Shown in pieces: positions 31,881 through 41,485 of a stretch of DNA of 64,000 bases (its first letter is position 1; every line of letters begins with the position of its first letter). Where the stretch lies: positions 279,001 to 343,000 of the forward strand of contig CAMXCT020006640.1 of the NCBI GenBank assembly GCA_947184155.2, given 5' to 3'. The translations under genes were made by a program, and so were the position numbers. The stretch comes from Cladocopium goreaui. Lineage: Eukaryota > Sar > Dinophyceae > Suessiales > Symbiodiniaceae. The notes under the pieces were generated by a model. The model had not been told where the DNA came from, searched no databases, and saw only the letters and a program-made list of their open reading frames with translations.

Positions 31881-32685
31881 GCTGGACATTCAGCAGGACT
31901 TTTCGGCAAAAAATGTGATGATATAATGGTGCTTTAATGGGAATACAATGGGGATATTTCATGGATATTTTTTTTTCGGAATCTGAATGGGATATTGGTT
32001 GATACATAGTGATACCCTCCGGTGACATCCAATACAGTATAGCTGGCAAAATCCTCTATAGATTGGTAATTTTCCAGCAAACCATGTTGGTACTGTCTTG
32101 GTCCCCAAAATGCATTGAACATCCACCCGCTCAAGGGGAGCAATTGGCTGATAAGGATGCAATGACTGGACGGTCTGTACTTGTTCACTTAACTTGTTTA
32201 GTTGCCGATCTAACACGATCCATCAGCACCCCAGTACGCGTTCAACATGAGTAGCAAGGGAGCAAGTTCAAAAGTTTGAAGCCATAACTGAGTTGCCCAT
32301 ATGCCTCGCCACGACTATGCCGAAGCAGACAGGTGAGTACGATGTGAGCAGTCTCAAGAAGACAATGATGTTGGTTGAGCTTCAGTTTCCACCTTTTCTG
32401 GTCCCACCCAACAAAATCCAATGATTCCATGACGCAAGAAGCCCATTTGTTGATGCTCACAGTAAACCCATGTTTGTTGCTTAAATCACTTAAATCATTG
32501 ACTGCCCCATTGCGAACATCTCCAGTTTAGATTGTCAGAATCCCCAAATGCGTTGCTCAAATCTCCATGTATTTGGAATCTCCACATTTCGCCATGTTGC
32601 CGAAATCAGTGAAATCCCGAAGCATCTCCAGTGATGTCAACAGAGTTCAACAGAGTTCAACAGGGTTCAACATAGTTCAACAACA

Positions 32686-32807
32686 TACCCTCTGGTAAAC
32701 GTTTACATAACTATGGAAAATCACCATGCTATTCATGGGAAAACTCACTATATTTCGACTGGGCCATGTTCAAGTTCGCTATATCTGTTAGTCATTACCG
32801 GAGGGTA
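32686..32807 (+). mobile_element. MITE-A copy, diverged
   Basis: TACCCTCTGGTAAACGTTTAC at the left and ATTACCGGAGGGTA at the right. Inner TATGGAAAATCACCAT is shared with the other copies. Intronic. Confidence 0.8.
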
Positions 32808-32942
32808 TCCCATCATAAATCCCATTAAATCACCATTCAATCCCATTCAATCACCATTAAAATCCCATTAAATCCCATTAAGTCACCATTAAAATCCCAT
32901 TAAATCACCATTTTCAATAGCTATGTAAACGTTTACCAACAG

Positions 32943-33099
32943 ATCTTCAACAAATCCCCCATGTTTCGACGGATCCCCACTGGATCGGATGCTGCGGCTG
33001 CTTCAGGCACCCCCTTGGCCGGGATCGCCCCAGCGGATCGACAGGTGAGTTTCGGTGTCTGTGTCCAGGAGGACGGCGTCTGCCCTTTTTGGATGTGGG
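32943..33099 (+). CDS. + exon, frame ambiguous
   Basis: Acceptor TTTACCAACAG|ATC. In phase 0 it reads IFNKSPMFRRIPTGSDAAAA, TPLAGIAPADRQ and onward to EDGVCPFWMW with donor GG|GTGAGG at 33100. An earlier strong donor ACAG|GTGAGT at 33045 is an alternative end. All three frames are open as far as that earlier donor, so the reading is tentative; the preceding exon (31809) would call for another phase. Confidence 0.4.
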
Positions 33100-33111
33100 G
33101 TGAGGAATGGT

Positions 33112-33218
33112 TACCCTCTGGTAAACTAACATAACAAAGGAAAGATCCACCATTTTTAATGGGTAAATCAACTGGAAATGGTACATGTTCAATAGCTATG
33201 TTAAATTACCAGAGGGTA
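33112..33218 (+). mobile_element. MITE-A copy
   Basis: TACCCTCTGGTAAACTAACA at the left, TTAAATTACCAGAGGGTA at the right. It begins 12 bases after the donor of the preceding exon. Confidence 0.85.
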
Positions 33219-33907
33219 TTAAACATAGAATAAACATAGAAAACCTATATCCCACATCTATAGAATACTATAGAATACTATCATCTAATATTAGATGTTA
33301 TCCATCTAACATCATCTAAGTATAGAATACTATAGATTCATATGAATGGTTTTAGTGCTGTGGTTTATGCATGATGAATGGTTTTTGAATGTTTATTAGG
33401 GATCATCAAGTTGTTTTTTGCCGATTTATGCATGGTTAGTATCCATATTTAACTATAATGATCTATTGTGTATTAATGTTCATTACCCATGTATCCATCC
33501 AACTAATTCTAAGCGATTTCAACTAGTTATAGTATACAATATAGTTACTTCATTCCCAGAAATTGTAGTCATGAAGTATTTAATTATATACTGTAGATTA
33601 TAATCACCAAACGCCTAACAGTTGACTGAAGAATCGTGTTCATCCCAGAAGAATCTCCGGGCTTCGTGTGAAGATGACAGGCCCCTAAAATGTGATTCAT
33701 GTTTGTGAATGTCTTATACCATGGGGGAAACCTTAAAATGAACAGGAACTAAAGATCTAAATCTCAGTGGTTGGGATGAACATGGACCAAGTAAATTCGA
33801 TGGTTAATCACGTTTTTCTTCCGTTGAACTTGGGGCATTTTGGGAATGCTCCATTCTTGGACATTTGTGGCGTTGCTAAGCAACCATGGCAATGGAAGAT
33901 CCGACAG
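33219..33907 (+). other. Intron; no exon recognised
   Basis: AT-rich with short ATAGAATACTATAGAATACT repeats at about 33255-33330. The last 20-60 bases before 33908 are open (KQPWQWKIRQ) and might belong to the next exon. Confidence 0.4.
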
Positions 33908-33949
33908 GAGTTGCCATCCACAGCCTTCGTCACCTTCAGAACCATGCAG
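33908..33949 (+). CDS. Exon with AFVTF motif of an OSCA/CSC1-like cytosolic domain
   Basis: Acceptor ATCCGACAG|GAG, donor ACCATGCAG|GCGTCT (GC donor). It reads ELPSTAFVTFRTMQ. The AFVTF strand is the hallmark of the RRM-like cytosolic domain of OSCA/CSC1/TMEM63 channels (PHM7_cyt). The next exon continues in phase with the expected Ala/Cys/Gln-rich helix. The channel's own AFV strand appears again at 41430, so this is a second copy of the motif. Confidence 0.6.
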
Positions 33950-34609
33950 GCGTCTTGGTGTCCAAAATGCTGCCCCATAGTTGCCAAGTTGGTTTAGAAG
34001 TAGGTTTACTATGTTTATCTATGGTTCATGGATGTTTATTGTAGATATATCATGATACATACATATATATATATACTTGTAGGTGTTGTAAGTTATAAAC
34101 TTACAACTAGCGGGGGCGGGCACCAGCTTGTGAGTATTATTTTCAGAGTTTTAGAGCGAGACCCGACATGTATAATAACTTATAGAAATATGAACATCGT
34201 TACTCATCATTTGGAAATATGAACATTTGGATAACAATATGAACATGAACATGATTTTGGAAGGTTGGCCCAGCAAGGCTATGTTTTTTTTCCTTTTATG
34301 CCATGGTTTCACGTTACCACAAGGCTCCTGGAAACTCACCTTTTGAAGGCCATGGCCGGGTGCAAGTCTTGTTAGACAGTTGTGTTGTCAATGGATAATT
34401 TAACCATCAATTCTACATATCAGTTGTCAATACGGCACCAGATTTACATCAGTTGAATTTCATGAACGGATATTAATGGATAATTCTGAGTGTTAGGTAG
34501 TAGTTAGCAATTCTATAAGCAGTTCGTATTTTTCAGTGGATAGTTCTGAACATACCCCATGTTTGCAACGGGTTTCCATGGTCCGCTTGGACTTTGGGGG
34601 TCCCCTTAG

Positions 34610-34661
34610 GCAGCTTGCGTGGCCTGTCAAGTGGTCTTGGATGAGGAGAACGGTGTGGATG
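34610..34661 (+). CDS. Continuation of the AFVTF domain
   Basis: Acceptor CCCCTTAG|GCA, donor GTGGATG|GTGACA. It reads AACVACQVVLDEENGVD in phase 0 after TAFVTFRTMQ. Members of the family have A-x-x-A-x-Q at this place. Confidence 0.6.
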
Positions 34662-35485
34662 GTGACAGAAGTTCTGACAGCTGCCAGGGGGAATCCATTT
34701 AGACATAGAGATTATAGTGGTTAAACCCAATATTAATTCCATTTAGACATAGAGATTATTGTTATTAATGGATAGTAATGAATAATTGACGGATAGTTGA
34801 AACCAATGATCATCAAGAATCATATGGATCAAGATGGCTTACTCTGGGAAACCCAACGTTAATCCATGAAAATCTGATGTGGGAAAGCCAAGAATAATGA
34901 ATATTAATGGGATAATATGGATTATTAATGTGTAATGCTATTAATGGGAATATATTAATGTTGATATGGGATAATACTGTGTAATGCTATTCATGGGAAA
35001 ATGTGGATTATTTGATAATGGATAGTTAAACCCAATAATAATGTGGGATAATGTGGTTAAGCCCCGGACAAAAAGTGTCTAAATTATGTTATGTTGTAAA
35101 CCCAATGAGTCTAAATTTACAATCATACTATATGTGGGACACCCAATAATAGTGGGGTATAGTCGGATGTTAAGGGGATAATATTAATTTGGATTAATAT
35201 GGGATTGTGGTGGGAGAATAATGGATGCTTATTGGATCACTAGGACTATAGTAAACCATCTCCACTTGTGGTCTCTTATTGGATATACTCTGATGACTGT
35301 GATGATGTATAGCGACAAATTGACCCCCTTTTTTATGGTTAGTCAATGGGATGGGGTTCAGGCATTGGGTTTCCCACATTAGATTGGATCCTAACTCTCA
35401 ATATCTATGGTACACACATGCAACATTCATGTTTTTGTGGTTGCATGGCATACTTTGTTCATTTCCGTGAAAACCGATGCTCAAG
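34662..35485 (+). other. Intron with repeated short AT words
   Basis: Recurring TAATGGATA, GGGATAATATGG and AAACCCAATA phrases; no exon. Confidence 0.4.
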
Positions 35486-35562
35486 GGCCTCAAGGGCTCA
35501 AGTCCAAATCCAAACGTATTCGCTTCAAAGCAATGCCAAGCATGTTCCAGCCGCCAGCCATG
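35486..35562 (+). CDS. Candidate basic + exon
   Basis: Acceptor ATGCTCAAG|GG in the phase left by 34661, donor GCCATG|GTTTGT. It reads PQGLKSKSKRIRFKAMPSMF and QPPAM. The minus strand is also open. Confidence 0.4.
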
Positions 35563-36736
35563 GTTTGTATCAGAACTTGAAGCAAGCTGTCCAAACTTAC
35601 CATGATGAACGGTTGCTTTGATTTTCTTCGGTCCAACTTTCCCTTCCTTAAATTTGAAAGACTGTCCAAATATGTCCAAATATGTCCAAATATATTACGA
35701 AATACCCATACGATTCTTGTACTGGCTTGAAGCCTTTGAGTGGCCATGCAGGTTTCCCTGAGCATGTAGCATTGAAACTAACATATATATATATATATAT
35801 GATAAGAAACAGAACAGTTGTGCACAGTTCCACAACAGAAACTATGAGATCTTCACTCAGACCCAAGCCTGTCGTCTTGTTCATCAGGTTTGTTGTGGCA
35901 AGGCGTTCCCCCGAGAATCCATAAAAGACTTCAGAACATAGTCAGGTCACGCAAGAAAAACACAGGACGTAGGACAGAGTTCAAACTGCAGCCGTATCCA
36001 ACGATGTCACAGAACCGTCAAGCTGAAGACCAGGACAGTTCTCGGATGGGTCCAAGGGTGATCTCGGTGATCTCTGAATTCTTCATCATTTTTTGAGCAA
36101 TTTGGGCAGATCCACAGGTTTTATCATGTTATATCAAGACGGCAACATGTTGGTGGGTTTGGTGGGTTTAGTCAGTTTACTCATCTAGCTGCAAACAGAA
36201 ATACCGGCATGTTGGTTTAACAATTCTTAGTTTCTTGCGAACTATCCTTTCTTGCTGGTTCATCCTCCAGTTTGGTTAGCAGAATCCACTGTTCTTCTCG
36301 AAAGCATCATTTTGGGCATTCCTGTTTGTTGAATCTCTAAGAGCCAAGTGTTCTCTGCATCAAACAGCATAAAACTGCCATTTTGCATAATTTTACATGA
36401 TGGATTGATGTTTTGTTCAAATCATCTTGAATCCTGAAACCACTTCCGCAGTGTGTTTATTAAATCATATTAAACCGTGCTGAATCCATGTTCTTGCACT
36501 AATATTCACCAATAATTGAACTGAAACCACCACTCGGTCATCAATGTGTTTGTCATTTTGTCACCATTTTGTTCCGTTATAAATCATTCCAATCCTCCTC
36601 CAATTCCATTCATTTCCGTCTGTAACCATCCAAGACTCCATCAAACCATATGATTTTAATACTGTATATGTCAATCATTTTCTTGATATTCAGCATTTTC
36701 CCAGCATTTCTTCCCCTTTCCGCAGCCCTTCCCCAG
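35563..36736 (+). other. Intron region; one unassigned open stretch
   Basis: The interval 35890-36090 has an open frame rich in Arg, Lys and Gln (RSRKKNTGRRTEFKLQPYP) without good splice borders. The rest is AT-rich. Confidence 0.35.
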
Positions 36737-36862
36737 CTTTTGAGGGCCCTCCCGGCGTGGTGGCCGTGCTGCCGGCTATCGGCCTGGGCGGTTTGCTGGG
36801 CGTGGCCAGTGGCGTGGTGACCCTCGGCACGGCCGTCGTGGTGGGCGCCGGCACGGCGGCAG
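36737..36862 (+). CDS. Gly/Val/Ala hydrophobic exon
   Basis: Acceptor CTTCCCCAG|CT, donor GCGGCAG|GTGGGG. Strongly GC-rich. It reads VVAVLPAIGLGGLLGVASG then VVTLGTAVVVGAGTAAG, long enough for one membrane helix or a re-entrant hairpin. It joins the next exon in phase through a split Gly codon (AAG-G-VGAGK). Position in the gene is unclear: known OSCA proteins have no hydrophobic segment between the AFVTF and APEP motifs. Confidence 0.7.
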
Positions 36863-36910
36863 GTGGGGACGGGGAGACCGGGGGAGACCTAGATGAATGG
36901 TGATTTTATA

Positions 36911-37010
36911 TGGCTATGGATCAATACCTATTAATACCATTTTTAGAGGGATGAACATCCATTTACCAGCTATTTTGATGTTCACCAGGGGTACAAGGTT
37001 TTGACCCACT
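36911..37010 (+). mobile_element. MITE-D copy 1
   Basis: TATGGATCAATACCT at the left and AGGTTTTGACCCA at the right are imperfect inverted repeats; the centre has GAACATCC and GATGTTCACC. It differs from the copy at 54077-54176 at only about two positions in ~95. It starts 48 bases after a splice donor. Confidence 0.8.
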
Positions 37011-37230
37011 GCCATATGATTTTATGGGCATATCATGGAAGACCATAATACTCTAGTTGTCATGGAAATTCATGGAATATATCGTTGATAAAACTGGCAT
37101 TTATAAGCCATGACCTACTGTAGGATATATTCTGATATATCCACATATCCCATAAGTGGAGTATAACATAATATAACATCTCTTACCGGTTACCTACGAA
37201 CCTGCTGGGATGCAGAATATATGATCATAT

Positions 37231-37321
37231 GGAGGTTTCCTGGGGTACCCCTAAATCTTCTATTTTCGGATTTTCCAGTGTAAACCATCCATTTGGGGGT
37301 ACCCCCATTTATGGAACCCCC
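37231..37321 (+). mobile_element. MITE-B copy, inverted
   Basis: GGAGGTTTCCTGGGGTACCCC and GGGGGTACCCCCATTTATGG at the ends, with centre GGATTTTCCAGTGTAAACCA, the reverse complement of the centre in copies 3341 and 17943. Confidence 0.75.
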
Positions 37322-37967
37322 CCATATTTTATGGGGATCTCGTGGAACACTATCGTTGTCATGAAATTGGTGGAATATATAGTTGATCAAACTAACAGGG
37401 ACTTATATCATGGAATATATTGGTTGATAAAACAGACAGGGATTTATGGTGACTTATAGGGATTCATGTGATAGTTCTTGGGAATTGATAGGGATTTATG
37501 GTGTTTTTTTTTTAATTATGGTGATCAACCAACTTGATATGATATTTTGGGATGTCTGAAAGTGGGGAGAACAAAAAAAACATGTTTTTGTGTTTGGAAA
37601 GTAAGGTTCTAAACTTCTAAACCAATGGATTTGGGGGTACACGATTTTCAGACATAGCCATATGATGACTATGAAGGGATCATTGGGAGATCTCCTAAGT
37701 CATGGGGGCCAAAATTATCCAAGTCATGGATGACCATGAGTGAGTATACTTCAATACATGGTGACGACTGGGGATCCCTCATTTTAAGAAACCAGCATTG
37801 GGAATGGCTCAAGACCCCGAGAATTTGGAATCTATGAATGAAACCAATGAAATCATCTATGAATTCAGACATGTTCCAGAGATGTCAAAAATCGTCAAAA
37901 ATCCCATAGAAATATCACTGCAGCTGCAGAACTATGGCTTCAATGGGAACCTCCCCTGATCTCACAG

Positions 37968-38033
37968 GTGTGGGCGCGGGCAAGTGGATCGTGGATCGCA
38001 TCATTGCCAAGCGTCGCGCCTCCAGTGGACGAG
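37968..38033 (+). CDS. Exon with basic amphipathic segment
   Basis: Acceptor TGATCTCACAG|GT, donor GGACGAG|GTCGAT. It reads VGAGKWIVDRIIAKRRASSG and R, directly after the hydrophobic exon in phase 1. It ends with one base that pairs with GC of the next exon to give Gly. Confidence 0.7.
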
Positions 38034-38076
38034 GTCGATCCAGACTGCTTAGGAGGGGGGACTGGGATAATTGATG

Positions 38077-38178
38077 ACTGGTTGGTGGTTTCAAACATGT
38101 TTTATTTTCCCATAATATATGGGATAATACTTCCCATTGACTATTTTTTTTCAGGGGGAGTTGAAACCACCAACCAGT
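38077..38178 (+). mobile_element. MITE-C copy 2 with target duplication
   Basis: Perfect 18-bp terminal inverted repeats ACTGGTTGGTGGTTTCAA and its complement, flanked by GATAATTGATG (38066-38076) and GACAATTGATG (38179-38189), an ~11-bp target duplication with one difference. The right end carries CTATTTTTTTTCAG, an acceptor-like signal. It begins 43 bases after a splice donor. Confidence 0.9.
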
Positions 38179-38513
38179 GACAATTGATGATTATGGATTA
38201 TTCCATGGATTGTTCCCCCATTCCCTCCTCATTAAGCACCAGTAGATGGCAAATTGATGTTCAATCATGCCAGGATTGTGGGCTGATGGTGCTTGGGGGG
38301 TGCATCACAATTCGTAAAGTGGTCAAATAAGCCATGACCTAGGATATATTCTGATACATATATATATATACATAATATATATATATATATATACATAATA
38401 TATATATATATCCACATATATCATAATATATCCCATCAGTACCATAAGTGGAGTATAATATCATCTGGCTTCTTACCTACTAACCTGCGATGCAGAATTT
38501 TTATGAATCATTT

Positions 38514-38594
38514 GGAGGTTTCCTAAACTGGGGGAGGGTACCCCCAAAAATCATCCATTGTAACGGGATGGACCATCCAGCTATTGGGGTACCA
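38514..38594 (+). mobile_element. MITE-B copy, truncated or diverged
   Basis: GGAGGTTTCCTAAACTGGGGG at the left, CTATTGGGGTACC at the right; it ends about 15 bases before the acceptor at 38609. Confidence 0.55.
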
Positions 38595-38609
38595 TGACGT
38601 TTTCTCCAG

Positions 38610-38647
38610 GCCCGCGGCCCGAATCTGACCTGCCTGCTGAGCTGCAG
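38610..38647 (+). CDS. Short Pro-rich exon
   Basis: Acceptor TTTTCTCCAG|GC, donor GCTGCAG|GCTGCA (GC donor). It reads PRPESDLPAELQ in the phase left by 38033. The next exon starts GCTGCC, so the junction shares CAGGCTGC at both splice sites. Confidence 0.65.
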
Positions 38648-38691
38648 GCTGCACTTTCGCTGCTGCTAGTGCTTTGGATATTACCCTGTGG

Positions 38692-38785
38692 TAAACTAAC
38701 ATAGCTATGGAAAATCACCATTTTTAATGGGTAAATCCACTATAAATGGCCATTTTCAATAGCTATGTTAATTTACCAGAGGGTA
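38692..38785 (+). mobile_element. MITE-A copy
   Basis: TACCCTGTGGTAAACTAACA at the left, GTTAATTTACCAGAGGGTA at the right, extended inverted repeat TAACATAGCTATGGAAAAT. It starts 44 bases after a donor. Confidence 0.9.
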
Positions 38786-39048
38786 GCGGCAATCCCTGAT
38801 TTCCTACACAGTTCGATAAGTGTAATCTGCCATTTTCAGAACGTGGAGTCCCTAGTTTGGGACTCGGTACCTCTCTTGTCTTGGTGAAATATCTTGTTGT
38901 AGGTGATACGAAAAGGAAGTCAAACTTCGATTACACCAACATTTGAAAATTCATTTCATCATATTTCAACACATTTTTTTCAGTTGGTGAAGTGGTGAGA
39001 ACTGTTTATCCCTTCCGTTGGTGTTTCTACGGCCATCGCCGATGACAG

Positions 39049-39113
39049 GCTGCCTTGCAGCGCTGGCAACAGGTGCTGGCTGCGAAGGCTGCGGGACGTC
39101 CCATCACGTCCAG
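39049..39113 (+). CDS. Exon AALQRWQQVLAAK
   Basis: Acceptor GATGACAG|GCT. With a GC donor (ACGTCCAG|GCGATG) it reads AALQRWQQVLAAKAAGRPIT then S in the phase the next exon needs. A second donor AAAG|GTGATG at 39142 is possible. Confidence 0.6.
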
Positions 39114-39314
39114 GCGATGCCGTGGTGATCGACCCGGAAAGGTGATGTGAAAAATATGTACAGTGTGTTAAATAATGTTAAATTATATTAAATTATATAG
39201 TGTATATGATTCGAATATGATAATATGATATGATCTTACATTGAATACTATATGTTATAATTATATGTATTATGTATTATATTATATATTCGATGTATAT
39301 ACCATTTGTTTCAG

Positions 39315-39366
39315 TCTGCTGAGGCAGTTGGCGCAGTTTTGGACTGAGTTCGAAGCGGAAGAGCCG
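39315..39366 (+). CDS. Exon LLRQLAQFWTEFEAEEP
   Basis: Acceptor TTTGTTTCAG|T, GA donor (GAGCCG|GAGACT). It reads LLRQLAQFWTEFEAEEP; if not spliced the frame ends at TGA after EPET. So it may be either an internal exon or the end of a gene. Confidence 0.6.
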
Positions 39367-39864
39367 GAGACTTGACGTTGTCCTTGGTGAAATCCATGGT
39401 CCTTGGTATGTTGATGTTGGGCTAATCCCATGGTAATCCCATGGTAATCCCATGGTAATCCCAAATGATCTACTTACTATTTTGGTAATCACTCTGAGAT
39501 TGTTTTTCGTGATGTTTCATATTTTCTTCAACTCCATAGGTCTTGCTGAATTATTACGACCTCACAATGACGGCACTGTAGATGATTAGTGGGAGAATCA
39601 CGCAAAAATTGTCCAAACAATTCAGGTTGGTGAATGGGTAAACTACTACAATCTAGATCTTCTCAGTCTTGTTTTTCTTTATATAGATCCTTCTATAAAA
39701 TGTTTTATCTCGTATTGGTTTTGTTTTTCCTTGCCATACACGTCTTCCTTCAAAAATCGACCCCACAAAGAAGTGATTTGTCATTTATCACCATGGCTGA
39801 TGGTTGATTCCCTTTATCCTTTGCAATTCCCAAATATTTTGGCGAAAATGCCGACGATGCCGAG

Positions 39865-39975
39865 GAAAATGCGCGCTATGTGCAGACTGTGCAGGGATTG
39901 ATGGCCTCTGGGCAAGTGGCGCCTGGGTCTTGCGAAACGTCGGGGGCGAAATTGGGAGGAGCCGCAACAGGGGAG
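39865..39975 (+). CDS. Exon ENARYVQTVQGLMASGQ
   Basis: Acceptor GATGCCGAG|GAA, donor GGGGAG|GTCACC. It reads ENARYVQTVQGLMASGQVAP and AKLGGAATGE in phase 0. It does not phase-join the next exon found, so an exon is missing or a border is wrong. Confidence 0.55.
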
Positions 39976-40729
39976 GTCACCAGAGAAATCCATGTGAAAT
40001 ATGTGTGAAATAGTTTAAATATAGTGAAATAACATATTGTGTATAGTGAAGTAAGATATTTCGGAAGACAATTGGATGGTCTATAGTCAAACTCAATGAA
40101 TTGAAACCAACAAAAGACAAATGTATGGGCATGTTGGATGGTTCTGATCCAAACGCCAAACATGAACAGCATTTGTGATTCAAAGAGGGCCTTGACCGTG
40201 TGATCTAGTTCTGCACATCCGAATCTGTGGGTCTATGAAACGTAGCATGTCATGTTAAGAACTTGAAACCTGCTTAAGACTCGATTCAGTTGACCAAACA
40301 TCCAACCGATCCTTTGAAATGAGCTGAACTGTGTAAGCCTTGGTGAATGGTTGCTTGACCATTCTTTTTTGACCCATGAAAGCAAGGTTTTCCGGTTGCT
40401 GTGGTGATGAACCGGAGACATTGCATTGGAGTGGAAAAGCAGAACCCCGCAAAGGTGATCAATGTGGTCCTTGTTTTCTGTTAAAAGTCCAATTACGAAA
40501 ATCAAACGACAATCCAGGTGAACGCCAAAAAGACAATCAATGAATTTTGCTATCAAGATTACTTCAAGATTACATTCTGCTGGAATTGTGTGGAAATTGT
40601 GCTTCAAAATGTACTCGAATTTGTTTGGAAATATCCTGGAATTTGTTATGATTTGTTTTGTTTTGTTGGAACCTGAACTAGCTGGTGATATCAAACTTCA
40701 AGTTGATTTTGTGTCTCTGAAACCACCAG
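39976..40729 (+). other. Intron; no exon recognised
   Basis: AT-rich with no GC-rich island. Confidence 0.4.
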
Positions 40730-40814
40730 AAGACTCACCATCCACCCCGACTCTGAGGTGCCGATTGCGCTGATCCAACGCGCTGGTGTCACGGTGCTGC
40801 ATGAACAGCAAGAT
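40730..40814 (+). CDS. Exon RLTIHPDSEVPIALIQRAGV
   Basis: Acceptor AACCACCAG|A, GC donor (CAAGAT|GCGTAA). It reads RLTIHPDSEVPIALIQRAGV, then TVLHEQQD. A GT donor after DSE (GAG|GTGCCG) is an alternative. A folded-domain-like peptide, not assigned. Confidence 0.55.
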
Positions 40815-41429
40815 GCGTAAGAAATCTGGAGTCAGCGGGTACCAGGTGACGATGAAGAAGTCCTTGTTGGCAGAAGCGACTGGATGATGAGAATGGAAGG
40901 CTTCAAAAAAAATGATAGAACATGATTTTTCAATATTTTTCACATGATAGAACCGTTCTATCGTCATTTGGAGAAAACTCCCACTGTATGATAGGAGAAA
41001 ATGACCCACGGGACTCCCAAGATTCCCATCCGGAAGCCCGATAACAGGTGATCCCGAAGCCCAAGGTTTTCATGGCTTGCGGTGGTGCTAAACAGGAGAT
41101 GATCCATTCTCTGTTGAATCTAAGAGCTATAGCATTAAATAGCTACATTATGCTACATGTATCTATACATCATATAATGTTTGCACATACACAATCATAG
41201 AAAATTGACTAGAGTCTGTTATCATGTTCATCTATAGATACATAGCAGATACAGAACAAATAGCCTTTGAATGCGTTGATGGATTGAATGCTTCCCTGGC
41301 AACCTGTTGAGACGCTAGCAAGTATCCAGCTGTATGTAGTGGAATGGTTCTTCTAGTTGCATCATGTTCTTAGTTTTTTTCCACACCATTCGCAACGCGT
41401 GTCGTTTGCGAAGTTTTCACCTGCTTTAG
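40815..41429 (+). other. Intron with a possible tiny exon
   Basis: 41022-41046 (CCCAAG|ATT to AACAG|GTGATC) could encode IPIRKPDN, and PKPKVFMACGGAKQ is open at 41055-41095; neither can be confirmed. Confidence 0.25.
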
Positions 41430-41485
41430 CTCGGAAGAAAGTGCGGACGACTGCTTTTGTGATGTCTTCTTGGGGGTGTGTCTCC
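41430..41485 (+). CDS. OSCA-like exon: AFV strand
   Basis: Acceptor CACCTGCTTTAG|CT; it reads RKKVRTTAFVMSSWGCVS with a GA donor (GTCTCC|GAGTGA) in phase 0. TTAFVMSS occupies the place of the family's TAFVTF strand, just before the APEP motif. A second frame here (FTCFSSEESADDCF) is also open, so the border is tentative. Confidence 0.5.
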
